From contig JAPZLL010000008.1 of the NCBI GenBank assembly GCA_036250225.1, positions 682,001-746,000 on the forward strand: a stretch of DNA of 64,000 nt, given 5' to 3'. Of the stretch, positions 46,064 to 57,123 are shown piece after piece. The position numbers and the translations under genes are program-made. The DNA is from Cercophora sp. LCS_1. Taxonomy: Eukaryota; Ascomycota; Sordariomycetes; Sordariales; Lasiosphaeriaceae. Positions within the stretch are counted from its first letter, which is position 1; the number at the start of each line of letters is the position of its first letter. The notes beneath the pieces are model-generated. The model had not been told where the DNA came from and made no database searches. It saw only the letters and a list, made by a program, of their open reading frames with translations.

Positions 46064-47561
46064 ATGCGCTCCTCGCTCCCTTTACTCGGTCTAGCGACCG
46101 CCTTCGCTACCGTCTCGAATGCGCATACTCTTTTTACTACGCTCTTTATCAATGATGAAAATCAGGGGGATGGCACTTGCGTTCGGATGCCTATGGATGG
46201 CAACACTGCCACAGGTCCTATTGCTGATCCTTTTAATAATGGCGATGTGGCTTGTGGTGAGTCTATCAGCCAACTCCTAGTGAGGCTTTACTAACGTGAG
46301 GGTAGGCCGTGACGGTGACAAGGCCGTCGCCTTTACTTGTCCCGCCCCCGCCGGCGCCAAGTTGACCTTTACGTTCCGCGAGTACCCAGATGCCTCGAAG
46401 CCTGGCGTCATCGACAAGCTTCACAAAGGCCCGGTTGCTGTTTATCTCAGGCGAGTCAGCAGCTTCAGCAGTTCTCCATCCGGAGGTGGCTGGTTCAAGA
46501 TTTGGCACGAAGGCTACGACGACGCCCAGGGCAAATTTGCAACTGAGAAGCTCATCGCAGACAAGGGCCTTCTCAGCGTCAACCTCCCTCCCCGTCTGCC
46601 CACCGGCAACTATTTGGTCCGCACTGAACTCATCGCGCTGCACAACGTTACCGAAAACCCCGTCAAGGTACACCCTCAGTTCTATCCCGGATGCGCCCAG
46701 CTCTTCATCCAAGGCGACGGTGACGGCGATCTCAACATTCCCGCAGATCGTCAAGCCAGCATTCCTGGCCACGTTTCTCCCGATGAGCCGGGCCTCAACT
46801 TTGACTTTTACAACGACAAGGGCCCTTACACCACGCCCGGCGTCGACATCTACTTCCCTGGCGCGGGTACATCCCCCAAAGCCAAGGTTGTCGTCCCTCT
46901 TTCCGCCAGCCAGGGTGGTATCCCCGAAGACTGCCTTATCAAGAATGCCAACTGGTGCGGTTACGAGGTTGAGTCCTACACCGACGAAACCGGTTGCTGG
47001 AACGCGGTGACGGCTTGCTACAAGCAAGGCGATGTGTGCTACAAGTCTTCGCCCCCGACGGGGAGCAAGAACTGCGACGCTTGGGATAGAGCCAAGTGCG
47101 ACAAGATCAGAGACTCTTGTGATGCAGGCGATTTCACTGGACCCCCGAATAAAGGGGTCAAGTTGCTTGAGCAGTTTCTTGGTAACAGCGAGCCCCCTGC
47201 GCCCAGAAACCCCGGTGTTGTAGCCGGACCGAGTGTAGAGATACCGCGGCCAGCGCCTTCGTCGGCGAGCGCCAATGCTCCAGTCGTCGAGACAACTGCC
47301 CCTGAGCCTGAGCCAACATCCACAACCGTTTCTGTCCCGGAACATGCCGAGTCCGAGGTGGCCGCGCCGACGAGCGCGGCTGATCATGACACCACTACGA
47401 CTGCCACAACGACTGTTGTTGCTACTACTACCGTTACTATTACAGGGGTTCAGCATGGCTTGACAACTGGCACCGTACAGGGCGTTTATGTGCCGACTAG
47501 CACGGAATGTGCTCGCCTGGGTCGGGGGAAGAGGGTTCGGGGCCATCCTCGGAGAGGTTAG
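46064..47561 (+). CDS. AA9 lytic polysaccharide monooxygenase with Cys-rich C-terminal extension
   Basis: Exons 46064-46256 and 46306-47561 (intron GTGAGT/GGTAG), 482 residues. A signal peptide (residues 1-20, ending SNA) leaves His21 as the mature N-terminus. The histidine brace is His21 plus His104 in KLHKGPVAVYL. Second-sphere His177 (ELIALHN), Gln189 and axial Tyr191 (PQFYPGCAQ) are all present. AA9 enzymes are secreted copper enzymes that oxidatively cleave cellulose or other beta-1,4 glucans. After the catalytic domain (about 21-262) comes an eight-cysteine segment (Cys274, 282, 295, 302, 309, 321, 329, 336), then a Pro/Ser/Thr-rich tail with a basic end. There is no CBM1. The Cys-rich segment may be an accessory or binding module (inference). 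Confidence 0.92.
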
Positions 47562-48197
47562 ATCTGTCTTGCCTCACTGGAATATGTGGATGAGATGTGT
47601 TTCGATTCGTGGGCTGGGAACCTGTGATTGTATCCTTTCGATTGGGCTGCTGTTCAGATCCGCTTGGCTTCAAGTTGAGGATATGGACTTGTTGGCACTG
47701 TATTGTTACGCGTGAGATTCATGTTGGATCCGTTCATCTACCTTTCTTGTATTTTATTACGATGACGGTCACACATTGAGACGTCCATCCAATTGAGTGC
47801 CTAGAGCTACACTCTTGCAGCCATCACCACAGCCACATTGATGCCAAACAAGCCCAGATCACCATTGACGTCAACCTCCATCCTCCAAACACCCCAACCA
47901 TCCAAGCAAGCCGAGTCATGCAAAACGCCAACCTTGACACTACCGAAATAGAGTTTCCTATTCGCTCCCAATTGGGGGACGGATCTCGTGGTGATGACAA
48001 AACCGCGTCGTCATCGCCACCTCACTGCCTTTGTCCGCATCATAAGACCTGCTGACTTCCAGACACCACTCAACCTGCATCGACTGCCAACCAAGAACAA
48101 TCTGCATCAACTACCAACGAGGCACCGAGCATCAAAACATCATCGCAAGCTCATCAAAAAAACAACCGGTAGCAAAGCGGTAGACTACAACAGAATC
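47562..48197. other. Intergenic region upstream of the metallothionein gene
   Basis: About 0.64 kb. It holds the AA9 3' UTR and the metallothionein promoter and leader. No coding sequence supported. Confidence 0.45.
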
Positions 48198-48350
48198 ATG
48201 CCTGACACCACTTGCACCTGCTCCAGCTCCGGCTCGTGCACCTGTCCCAAGGGACAGTGCTCTTGCGCTAATTGCCCTGTGAGTTTTGTGTTCATGGGCT
48301 GATGTGGTGGGTGCTGACGGGGGTAGGGTACTGCCGGACAGGGCAAATAA
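48198..48350 (+). CDS. Copper-type metallothionein, 34 residues
   Basis: Exons 48198-48278 and 48327-48350. The 48-nt intron (GTGAGT donor, GGTAG acceptor) is phase 0 and joins CANCP to GTAGQGK. The protein has seven cysteines, Cys6, 8, 14, 16, 21, 23 and 26, in three CxC pairs plus one single. This closely follows the Neurospora copper metallothionein pattern (CxC-x5-CxC-x3-CxC-x2-C), with one extra residue in the last spacer. Lys and Ser/Gly fill the gaps and aromatic residues are absent. Such peptides bind Cu(I) in the cytosol and buffer or detoxify metal. It is too short for ordinary gene prediction. Without the splice the frame would run into MG and end at 48302. Confidence 0.82.
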
Positions 48351-49272
48351 CTGGGTCGGGATGGGCTGGAGATAAGGATGGATGGGGATGACTTGGTTGC
48401 TGGATTACTGGGAACCATTTGAACTGGCGTTGCGATCGATCGAGTTGTTGTTGACGGGAGAAATAATGCAGACGGGCGTCTGATGCCCTCCCTGTGTGAT
48501 GTATATTTAGTTCGCCATCCCCATCACACCCATTGCATTCGCATGTCCAACATCGCGAGAGTCACAGCAGCAGCAGCAGCAGCCACAAGAGTTCGAGAAC
48601 AAACCTCCTTTATTTTCCTCCCCACCGTCAGATAATACATGTTATATGTCCCCCCTCCCCGTCCAACATCGACCACCTTTTACCACGTTATCCCAGGAAA
48701 AATAACCCATAAGCCCGCCTCATATCTCACATACACCCCAACACCGCCAGTGACATACCAGCCGAAAAAAAAAAAACGCGGTTACTGTGTTACCCAGAGT
48801 TATCTCCAGTTAGTGTCCCACCCCATTTAGGAATCCTCCCAGGAACTGTCCAGGTAATCCCGTCAGGAAATACCGCCCAGGAATTCCAAGTTCCTCCCAA
48901 AAGCTACGACAAATGAAACAATTGCCAAAAGAACGCGTGAAAAAAAAAAAAAAAAAAAAAAAAAGAAAAACACCCCCAAAAGTGTTGCCAGTCGACTGGA
49001 ATCTACCGCAAACACACACATATGTATATATGCATAAAAAAAAAAAAACTCCCCTCCCCCGTGAAATAAAACCAAGGAGACCAAGGTGATAGGGTATCAG
49101 GAAAAACAACAACAGTAATAATACATCAGACCACCGCCCTTCCCGGTCAGGACTCCCGGTCCCTCCAGTTCCCGCTGCCGCCCCCGCTCCTGCTCCCCGC
49201 TCCGGTTACCACTTCGTCTCCTGCTTTCGCCTGGCGTTACGCACCGCCGGGCTCCGCTTCGCGTTCGCATCA
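48351..49272. other. Intergenic region with homopolymer tracts
   Basis: About 0.9 kb between the metallothionein stop and the C2H2 gene stop. It contains a CAG run (about 48566-48583), an A25 tract (48940-48964) and A12-type tracts near 48765-48776 and 49036-49048. No gene supported. Confidence 0.5.
48940..48964. repeat. A25 homopolymer
   Basis: Uninterrupted run of 25 adenines in the 3' flank of the C2H2 gene. No target-site duplication or retroelement body is seen next to it. Confidence 0.9.
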
Positions 49273-50916
49273 TCAAAAACGGCCTCCGTCCGCCTCAAAA
49301 GGACAATCCCCCATCTCCAAATCACCCATGGTAATCGTCGATCCAACCATCGTCCCATCGAACCCATGACCGTGGCTCCCACCAAACAGCTGATGCGCCG
49401 GCGTAATCGGCCTAAACTCGTGCGGTATCGTCGCGTTGGCGTGGGGAAAACTTATTATCGTGTCCAGATCGGGCTGCACATGGAGCGGCATGGCCTGTGG
49501 CGGTTCTGTCAGACCGAGCCAGTGGTCGACGAAATTGGGTGGGTGCGCGGTGAGGTCCATTGGGATGAACGTGTCTTGCTGTGGTGGTGGGTGTTGTTGC
49601 TGGAACGGGTTGTTGTTGGTGGTGTATGCAGGCTCGTGGTCAAACGATATGTTGGGGTGTTGTGAGTGCGACGTGGGGGGCGTGTGTTCGGGTTGTTGGT
49701 ATTCGACTTCGGGCGGGGATTCGAATTTGAGCCCCGATGGCTCCGGCTCCGGTTCCGGTTCCGGCTCGGGATCGGGATCGGGCTCCGGTTCGGTTTTCAA
49801 AGCAGGTCCGGACTCGGGTTTGGGTGGGGGTTGAGCTGGGGTTATATCCATGTGGCGGTGGGAGTCGCGTCGGGGAAGGGACGGGCCATGGCCATCCAAG
49901 ACGATGGTACAGCTGTCCTTGATGGGAAGGCGAAGTTCGGCGGGGAGTTTGGGAATGGGCGAGTGAGGTTGGGAAAAGGCAAAGGAGCCGAGGTGGACGA
50001 CCCACTGAACGAGCAGGGGAATGTCGGTGAAATGGCGGGTTTCGAGGATCTTGCGGACGACGCTGGACGTGTGTGGTTGCCAGACGGGATCCTGGTTGCC
50101 CTTTTTGCGATCTTTCCAGTGCTGCTCGACCGCTGTTTGGCGCATCAGGTTTCGAACCCGCACCGAAAAAGACCAGTTACGGTGCGTGAGATTGTCGTCG
50201 AAATGGTTGGCGACGTGGTTAAAGTACTCTCCTGCCTTCTTCTCTGCGTCGTCATCGCACGCCGCTTCAAAAACCAGTCGACAGTTGGAAAAGCCGCACG
50301 CAAACACAACTTGCGGACATAGCTTGACTTGGTGGCTGTCGGACGGATGTTGCGAATTCCCATGGCTCTCCTTGAGATGTGCCTCAAAGGCCGACTTCCA
50401 GTCAAAGGCTCGACTGCAACCTCGCTCCTGGCAGATCCATTGCACGTTGTTTTGGTGGAACTGCTTGAAATGCCGCTTGAGGTCAGCTTTCCGCGAAATG
50501 GACGTGGGGATCTTGAGTTCCCAGCAAAAGGGACACTCGAATGACGGTTTCCTTGGCGACAGGATTGGCGACGATGCGGCCGATTGCTTGTGGTTGGGCT
50601 TAGCTACGCGGTGAGGAGGGGGTCTGTACTTCCTCCCGGATGACCCCGCGAGGTGCTGCTGCGATGCTGGCGGCGTGCTGTCCTCCAGCATGAAACCTGA
50701 ATGGACTGAGCTGGTTTCTGAAAAAGCCATCCCACTGGACGATCGCTCCAGCGTGGATGCAAGGCTTCGGGCACTCCGGCTGCTGGACAGGGTTGAGATG
50801 GACAGTCGAGCAGCCGAGGGGTCTGCGCCTGGGTCAGCATGCTGCTCGATAACGCGTCCTACGAAACTTACTCGAGGCGAGCTCGGATTCAAGAAAGGGG
50901 ATTCGTGCCCGCCCAT
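49273..50916 (-). CDS. C2H2 zinc-finger protein, probable transcription factor
   Basis: Single exon, 547 residues from the ATG at 50916 (MGGHESPFLN). After a Ser-rich N-terminus, residues about 122-190 carry two C2H2-type fingers: CPFC..RHFKQFH (FECPFCWELKIP region) and CQERGCSRAFDWKSAFEAHL..H. A further conserved Cys/His stretch follows (FACGFSNCRLVFEAA; GEYFNHVANHF). The C-terminus is Pro-rich and contains an EPEPDPDP-type repeat (about 49738-49795). This layout is common in fungal regulators of the C2H2/conidial type, but I cannot name the target. Whether introns are present upstream is uncertain; the ATG here is the best start. Confidence 0.78.
   Translation of the reverse strand: MGGHESPFLNPSSPRVSFVGRVIEQHADPGADPSAARLSISTLSSSRSARSLASTLERSSSGMAFSETSSVHSGFMLEDSTPPASQQHLAGSSGRKYRPPPHRVAKPNHKQSAASSPILSPRKPSFECPFCWELKIPTSISRKADLKRHFKQFHQNNVQWICQERGCSRAFDWKSAFEAHLKESHGNSQHPSDSHQVKLCPQVVFACGFSNCRLVFEAACDDDAEKKAGEYFNHVANHFDDNLTHRNWSFSVRVRNLMRQTAVEQHWKDRKKGNQDPVWQPHTSSVVRKILETRHFTDIPLLVQWVVHLGSFAFSQPHSPIPKLPAELRLPIKDSCTIVLDGHGPSLPRRDSHRHMDITPAQPPPKPESGPALKTEPEPDPDPEPEPEPEPEPSGLKFESPPEVEYQQPEHTPPTSHSQHPNISFDHEPAYTTNNNPFQQQHPPPQQDTFIPMDLTAHPPNFVDHWLGLTEPPQAMPLHVQPDLDTIISFPHANATIPHEFRPITPAHQLFGGSHGHGFDGTMVGSTITMGDLEMGDCPFEADGGRF
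49738..49795 (-). repeat. Glu-Pro/Asp-Pro coding repeat
   Basis: Imperfect GGTTCC/GGATCG hexanucleotide repeat within the C2H2 coding sequence. It is translated as repeated EP and DP dipeptides in the disordered C-terminal region. Confidence 0.75.
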
Positions 50917-53564
50917 GGTCGTTTAGGAGCGGCGACAAAATCCGGAGGATGAGAATCGTGTCCGGTAATGAGTAGTGGGCGCGAAGCTGCCCGACCGGGT
51001 CGTTGTTCGGCATGGCTGGCGTTCTGGACGGCATTCGTGACCGATATCGGGTTATGAGTGATATAAGCGCAACAGAAAACGAGGCCCGGATGGGCGTGAT
51101 GCTGAGAAGATGACGGCTTGATGAGAACACCCGGCCCGGAAGCCGCGCGAACAACCAGACCGCGCTGAAGCGAGACGAGACGTGAAAGGAATGTCGATGC
51201 GGAGAGCGAGGTCAGCGCAAAAGTGAGCCAGGCGGGAGAAGGTGGTGGTGATAAGTCGGTTTTAAGCCCGATAGTCCAGAAGCGAAGTAAAGGTGAAATG
51301 TGAGCAAGTTCAGTGAGACTGTCCAGGCCAGCAGCCGTCTAAGTCGATGTTTGGGTCAACGTCGTCCAGCGCACCGGGTAGAAAAGCCGCCCATCATAGT
51401 CGCCCCCGACAGTCGTGAGATGGTGAGAGAGGGCGGTTGCCTCAGCTGGGTTCTGCGTCTGCGTCTGCGTCTGGTCTGGTTGCGTCCCTTTTGCTTGCCC
51501 CAGGCCGCCCTGAATTGGTGTGGGCGGGCAGCGTCTCGATTCGCTAGCCGGTCATGTCAACATGGACAGTGAGACAGACAGCTGTTGCGTGGCGGTCGAC
51601 GACGATAGCGACGGGCGACGAACAACGACAAAAGGGAAAAGACGCAAAACACGACGATGGGGGTGCGGAAATCACGTCTTGCGATCTCAGGTTCGCACTC
51701 AGAGACGGCTGAGAGGACGGCTCGCCGGGCTGGGGTGAGAGAGGAAAATTGGGCAGCTCGAGCGCCGAAAGAGACGCAGCAAGCTTCTGGAAGCCTTCGC
51801 ACGAGAGCGAACCCCCTCGAATAACCCCTGCCAGAGAAACCCCTGACTGACATGCATCGACCGTCAGCAAGCCAGAGTTGGGACTGGAGGGCGAAGAAGC
51901 AATTATCTGCCGCCCGCTCTTGGTTGATGCAACCCAGATTGCGAGCTTTCAGCTCGTTGGTCGGCCACTGGCACCTGAAACAGTCATCAACGAGAGCTGA
52001 TTTTACAAAGACTGATGACAGCACGTTTATAAGAGAAAAGAATAAAAAGACCCGACAGGACCATTCTTGCCGTCCTCGGCCAACCTGCGTCTTGCCCTTT
52101 CCTCTCCGCATCCAAGACCCAACTTGTCAGTCATAACAAAACGTCGCCTAGGGTCTTGGGTTCGGGGGGTCGGTTTGCATTGTGCGCTGAAATTGGCCGG
52201 GCTGCGCGGCAGACGTTATCGAGATAACGAAGCCCCAAGATCGGGCCTGGGCCAAGCACAACAGGGAGACAGGCCCGGAGGAAGCTGAACTCGGTGTGAT
52301 GGTGATCGCATGCAGCCCAAAAACGTCAGCCGACGCCGCGACGGGGGAGGGGTTCAGGGACGACGCGGCTGCATCCCGTCCCTCGTCGTCGTCGTCGTCT
52401 GTTCTCGGGAAGACAGTTCAGTTGCGTCAGGACATCGACTTGCAAGTTCGGGGACCTGTCGCGACAATCAATGGTTCGTGGCTGCTCTTGCTGATCGCTG
52501 TGCATCCGTCCGTCCGTGTCCCAGGTTCCGGGCGATCCTGGGAGACACCAGGCACGACAGTTTGGGGGTAATCTGGACGGTAAGAGCACCCCCACTGCCT
52601 CTCCCGACCTCCTGCATCGAGGGGGAGTGGCTCGGGGTGGGCGGGTGGGCGAGTGGGTGGTCACTGGTCGAGGAATGCTCGTGGTTCAAAGGGCTCCAAG
52701 AAATGGCAGGCGCCTCCACACCGACCACTCGACAAAATGCAGCACACACCCTGTTCCTGCAGGACGCTAGCGCGCCTTTCAATTTCCAGGTCGTTTTACG
52801 GTTATCTGGTCGAGACTCTGGCGCAGTGAGGGCGGGATGCATGGAACCCTGAGATTGCCATTCATCGGGCCGCGCAACAATTCGTGTTGTTGAAAGCATC
52901 CGATCTCCGTCTCCGCGCCGTCGTTGCGGTGTTCCACCAGGCCGGGCGCGGCCGTGCAAAGCAAGCGCGATCCGGGCTCCCGAACGGCGACCACGCAGGG
53001 CTGCGGCACTTTGAACAACTCGACCCGAGGGATCGCGACAAGCACATCACAACAGCGGGGGTCACAGAGACGGGTGGGACAGGGGCACGAGCACGCAACC
53101 AAGGGGTCGACTCGGAGAAAAGATAAAAGGGTGCGACATCAACCTCCCCATTCGGGACGGTTGCCGTCGCGCACAAATGAATGCATCACCTCCAAAGATA
53201 AGAAGCCAACGTCGTACTCGTTCTCGTGGTATCCATTCCTCGTGCAATATATACAGTCCGCCTTCAAACAGGCGGAAGCTCAAAAACTCAGCACCAAACC
53301 ACACGCCTTTTGACTTTTGGATCCGAGCCGCGGATCTGCAAACCACCTTTTTGTGTCCCTGGTAAATGCAGTGAAAAGTTGGCTCGAGGCCGAGAACATC
53401 GCACCTTCGCCCAGTATTACAGCGCTTTCCTGTTTTTTTTTTTTTTTTTAGAACCGGCACCCACAGGTATGGTGCTAGCTGCAAGCCACCACCGTGATAA
53501 ATGGCGGCGGCACGGTCAACCTTTGCGATAACCAGGTTGAGTACCCAACAGCCGTACTCGCCAT
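50917..53564. other. 2.65 kb gene-free interval
   Basis: Lies between the start of the C2H2 gene and the stop of acetolactate synthase. Frames are short, low-complexity and mutually overlapping. Small repeats are present: TCTGCG triplicate near 51452-51472, CGT run near 52383-52399, and T17 at 53433-53449. No gene supported. Confidence 0.45.
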
Positions 53565-55869
53565 TTACCCGTGCAGGCCGCAGGTGCGCTCCCGCATCAG
53601 CTCTCGTCGAGCCTTATCCTTGGCTGTATTCCTTGTTAGTGATAGAGCAGGAGATCAATCGGCGATAAACATACCACTATCCCAAGTAATGAACTCATTC
53701 AAGGCTGACCCGGTAGGCACCATAGGGAGCACGGGAACCTTCTTGTCAGTGACAACCTCCAAAAGCGCAGGTCCGTCGCTCTCAATCAGCCACTTCAGGC
53801 TATCCACGATGTCTGCCGGCTTGGTCAAGCGCCGGTGCTGCACACCCATAGCGTCCGCCAACTTCATGAAGTCGGGGTTCTTCTGGTGTGTGTGCGCGTA
53901 ACGATCCTCGTAGAAGAGGTTTTGCCATTGCGTGACCATGCCTTGCTCCTCGTTGTTGAGAACAATGACCTTGACGCCAATGTTGAACTGAGAGGCCGTT
54001 GAAAGCTCGGTGAGGGTCATGCAGAAGGAAGCGTCGCCGTCAATGTCGATAACCAGAGAGTCAGGCTTCGCCACCTTGGCACCGATAGCTGCAGGCAAGC
54101 CGTAGCCCATGGTACCAAGACCACCGGAGGTGATCATGGACCGCGGGTGCCGCCAACGGAAATGCTGAGCAGTCCACATCTGATGCTGGCCGACACCGGT
54201 GGCGATGTACGTGTCGTTCTTTCGGTGGGCTGTGAGCTTGCTCAGCTCTTCAATCAGAGTCTGAGGCTTGATGGGGCCGTCCATCTCGGTGGGTTCGTAG
54301 TCGGAAAGGGGCCACTTCTTCTTCCACTCATTGATCTGACCAAACCACTCCCCTCGGTCCGCAATGGACTTGGCCTGGACGAGCGGGAGGAGCAGCTCAA
54401 GGTTGGTGCTGACATCACCCTCGACGGCCTCGGTCGCCTGAACAACCTTGTTGATGTTCTTGGGCATGATCTCGAAGTGAACGATACCGCCGCGGCCCTC
54501 CTTAGCGGCAGCCTTGGCAGTCGGAGCGAACTTGCTGAGGTTACCAGTGACACGATCATCGAAGCGGCCTCCGAGAGCGATGATCAAGTCAGCCTCCTGC
54601 ATCGCCATGTTGGCATAGGCTGAGCCGTGCATGCCGAGCATGTGGAGAGACTTCTCATCGAGTTCATCGAAAGCGCCCAATCCATGGAGTGTTGTGGTGA
54701 CGGGAATCGAGGCCTTATCCGCAAGAGTCTTGAGGAGCTCCGGGCCGTTCTCGGAGCAGATAATTCCGTGGCCGGCATAGATCACAGGCTTCTTGGCAAC
54801 GTTGACAAGGTCAGCAACGCGGCGGATCGAGGCATTCAGCTGCTTCTTGCTGAGCTCAGCAGCTGCGCGAGAGGCGGCGCTAGGGATCGTAGGCAGGGCG
54901 GAATCAGTGGGAATAGCTCTCCTGAGAACGCCGGCAGTGATATCCTTGGGGAGATCCACAAGCACGGGGCCGGGCCTTCCGCTGGTCGCGATCTCAAACG
55001 CCTCGTTGATCCTTCGAGGAAGCTCGGCGACGCTCTTGACCATAACATTCCACTTCGTGCACGATCGGGAGATGCCAATAACATCTGCCTCCTGGAAGGC
55101 GTCGCTGCCGATAGCAGAGGTGACAACCTGGCCGCAGAACACCACCATCGGGGTACCGTCCGCCAACGCATCCGCCATTGGCGTGACGACGTTGGTGGCA
55201 CCCGGACCCGAGGTCACCAGGACGACGCCAGGCTTCCCCGAGGCTCTCGCGTAGCCCTCAGCCATGTGACCGGCGCCCTGCTCGTGTTTCGGGAGAATGA
55301 AATCGAAGTGGGGGGAGTTGTAGATGGCATCGAAAACGGGAAGGATAGCACCACCGGGATAACCGACTACCAAAGGTCAGTCAATGCGCGCGAAACTTTT
55401 AAGAAAAAAAAGGCATACAGATATGCTTCACATCGTGCCTGAGCATCATCTCGTGGAAGATTTCTCCTCCCGTCTTGCCAATGAACCTGCTCGCCCTTGT
55501 CAGTAGGATTCTTTGGAGAATGCGGGGTGGGTGGTGGTAGCATACGATTCGTCATTATCACTCTTTCGAGCGTTGACAAGAGGCTGTACATGTTCTTTGG
55601 GGGTCGCCGCATTGAATGAGGAACTGGGGAGAGGTCGCTGCTCGCTGCTATCATCATGTTAGTGAGTCACCGCTGGTCGGGAGGATGGCGGGGACGTACG
55701 CCGAGGTCGCCTTCGCAGCCGATGTGGTTTGATTCCTAACGTTCGCCGGGGTGTTGCGCTTTGCGGTCACGATGGAGGTCTTGGTCGTGCTTGTAAAGGC
55801 GCGCTGCGGGCATGCGCGAGACTCGGCCAACGCCTTCAAGGCGCGGGACGCCTGTCGGGAGCGGAGCAT
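53565..55869 (-). CDS. ILV2: Acetolactate synthase catalytic subunit
   Basis: Exons 55869-55700, 55647-55546, 55486-55419, 55366-53675 and 53623-53565, 696 residues. All joins are supported by continuity: TSA-SEQRPLP, DNDES-FIGKTGGEIF, KHI-FGYPGGAI and WDS-AKDKARREL. A basic presequence (MLRSRQASRALKALAESRAC) targets the mitochondrion. Motifs are Glu142 in KHEQGAGHMAEGYA (the ThDP-activating glutamate), GRFDDRVTG, GLGTMGYGLPAAIG, and DGDASFCM with NNEEQGM (Mg/ThDP site). The enzyme condenses pyruvate into acetolactate, or pyruvate with 2-ketobutyrate into acetohydroxybutyrate, the first shared step of Val, Leu and Ile synthesis. It also binds FAD and a separate regulatory subunit, not present here. 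Length is normal. Confidence 0.95.
55663..55669. promoter_or_regulatory. TGAGTCA (CPC1/Gcn4-type) heptamer in acetolactate synthase intron 1
   Basis: Perfect TGASTCA inside intron 1 (55648-55699), directly abutting the CTAAC branch site. CPC1/Gcn4 controls amino-acid synthesis genes in fungi, but chance occurrence in 64 kb is expected, so the role is uncertain. Confidence 0.3.
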
Positions 55870-57123
55870 GGTTGCAAAAAAGAAAAGGCGGAGAGATCGC
55901 CCAGCAAAAATACAAACAAAGAAGGATAGATAATAGGAAAGGATAACAGTCAGAAACTGCTATTGGGGTATAGAGCGTGCTGCGGTTCCGTTCATAGGAG
56001 CGCGGAGGGTCAATGGGTCGTAGGAGTGGAGAGTTGACTGTTTTTGAAGCCGTGAAAGTAGACCCAAGGTCGCTGAAAACCATCCGCCGGGATGCCGGTG
56101 TGAGTCGTTCACCCTCAGAATTTTTGGCAAGTGAGTGGGGTAGAGGGCAAACAGCTGGTGCACGTGGCGGATAGCGGCCCCGGGTGGCGATATCGGAATT
56201 GGCCCTAGCAAACAGGCTCGGCCAGAACGCCGAATGCTGGGCATTTCCAATCGAATTGGCCACTCTGGGGCTCGATCCTGACCATGACTGTTTCTGACAC
56301 CGTTTCGATTCTCACGAGAGCCCCGACCAGGAAGCAATCGAGCGCATACCAGACATTCTCTTGACTCTCTCTTACTGGGAGGACAGGTTCAGCGCTCCTT
56401 GTCACGCGATCAGGGTAAATCTTCAATGGGCGGCGTTGCATCATCTCCAGTTTTCACCCGCCGAGGAACTCGGTTTCTGGGGAAGGGCGTCCAATCAGCG
56501 CTCTTCCATTCTTCCCCGCAAAATGGCTTTTCCTTCGTTCGCTTTGGGCAACCCTCCGAACGGACCGGGGTCCGATCCGTTCGTCCACCGACAGCCGACT
56601 CAACATCAAGAGAAGCGCATCCCATGTTGCGTAAGGCAATTGTCTGGTATCGACCCTATGCACAGATTGTGACGGTTTGACTAGGACAGCGGGATGCGGT
56701 GCAATGCAGAGGTTAGCTTCCTCGACATTGGATCGCAACATCAGACCTGCGAGTCTCCTGCATGTCAGTCCACGGCAAGATGAACGACACACAAAGGTCA
56801 AAGAGTTATTCAAATACCGAAAAGGAATAATTATCCTAGCGCATTCTCGAGACGCCTATCGCAGCTCATAGTGCCTACAATCCCTGTCCAGGCTACTTGA
56901 AATGGCATCAACTGGATTCAGTGTACTGTGGTCACCAACTTATCTCCGCACGCCGAGAGAAATTGTCGAATGAAATACCTGACCATTCATTATAGATGAC
57001 ACTAAAGCATAACATCATAACTCGTTACCCAGGTAAACAGTACACTCATACAGACCCAGCACCAGAACCCAATCCTGCCTGCTACATCGTGACCGCCGAA
57101 TAACCTCGCCAAAACCATCACGC
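55870..57123. other. Intergenic region upstream of acetolactate synthase
   Basis: About 1.25 kb. Promoter and leader of the synthase gene plus the 3' UTR of the DUF3659 gene. A TGAGTCG (one mismatch from the CPC1 site) is at 56101-56107. No coding sequence supported. Confidence 0.45.

Noticed and set aside
46266..47546. 426-codon minus-strand frame
   Set aside because: Entirely antisense to the AA9 gene, which has clear active-site motifs and a signal peptide.
48940..48964. A25 run considered as the tail of a retroposed copy
   Set aside because: No coding or SINE-like body and no flanking direct repeats adjoin it; a simple homopolymer is the simpler reading.
56087..56098. CCGG-N4-CCGG considered as a Leu3-type site upstream of acetolactate synthase
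   Set aside because: Leu3 sites need CCG-N4-CGG spacing; here the CCG and CGG are six bases apart.
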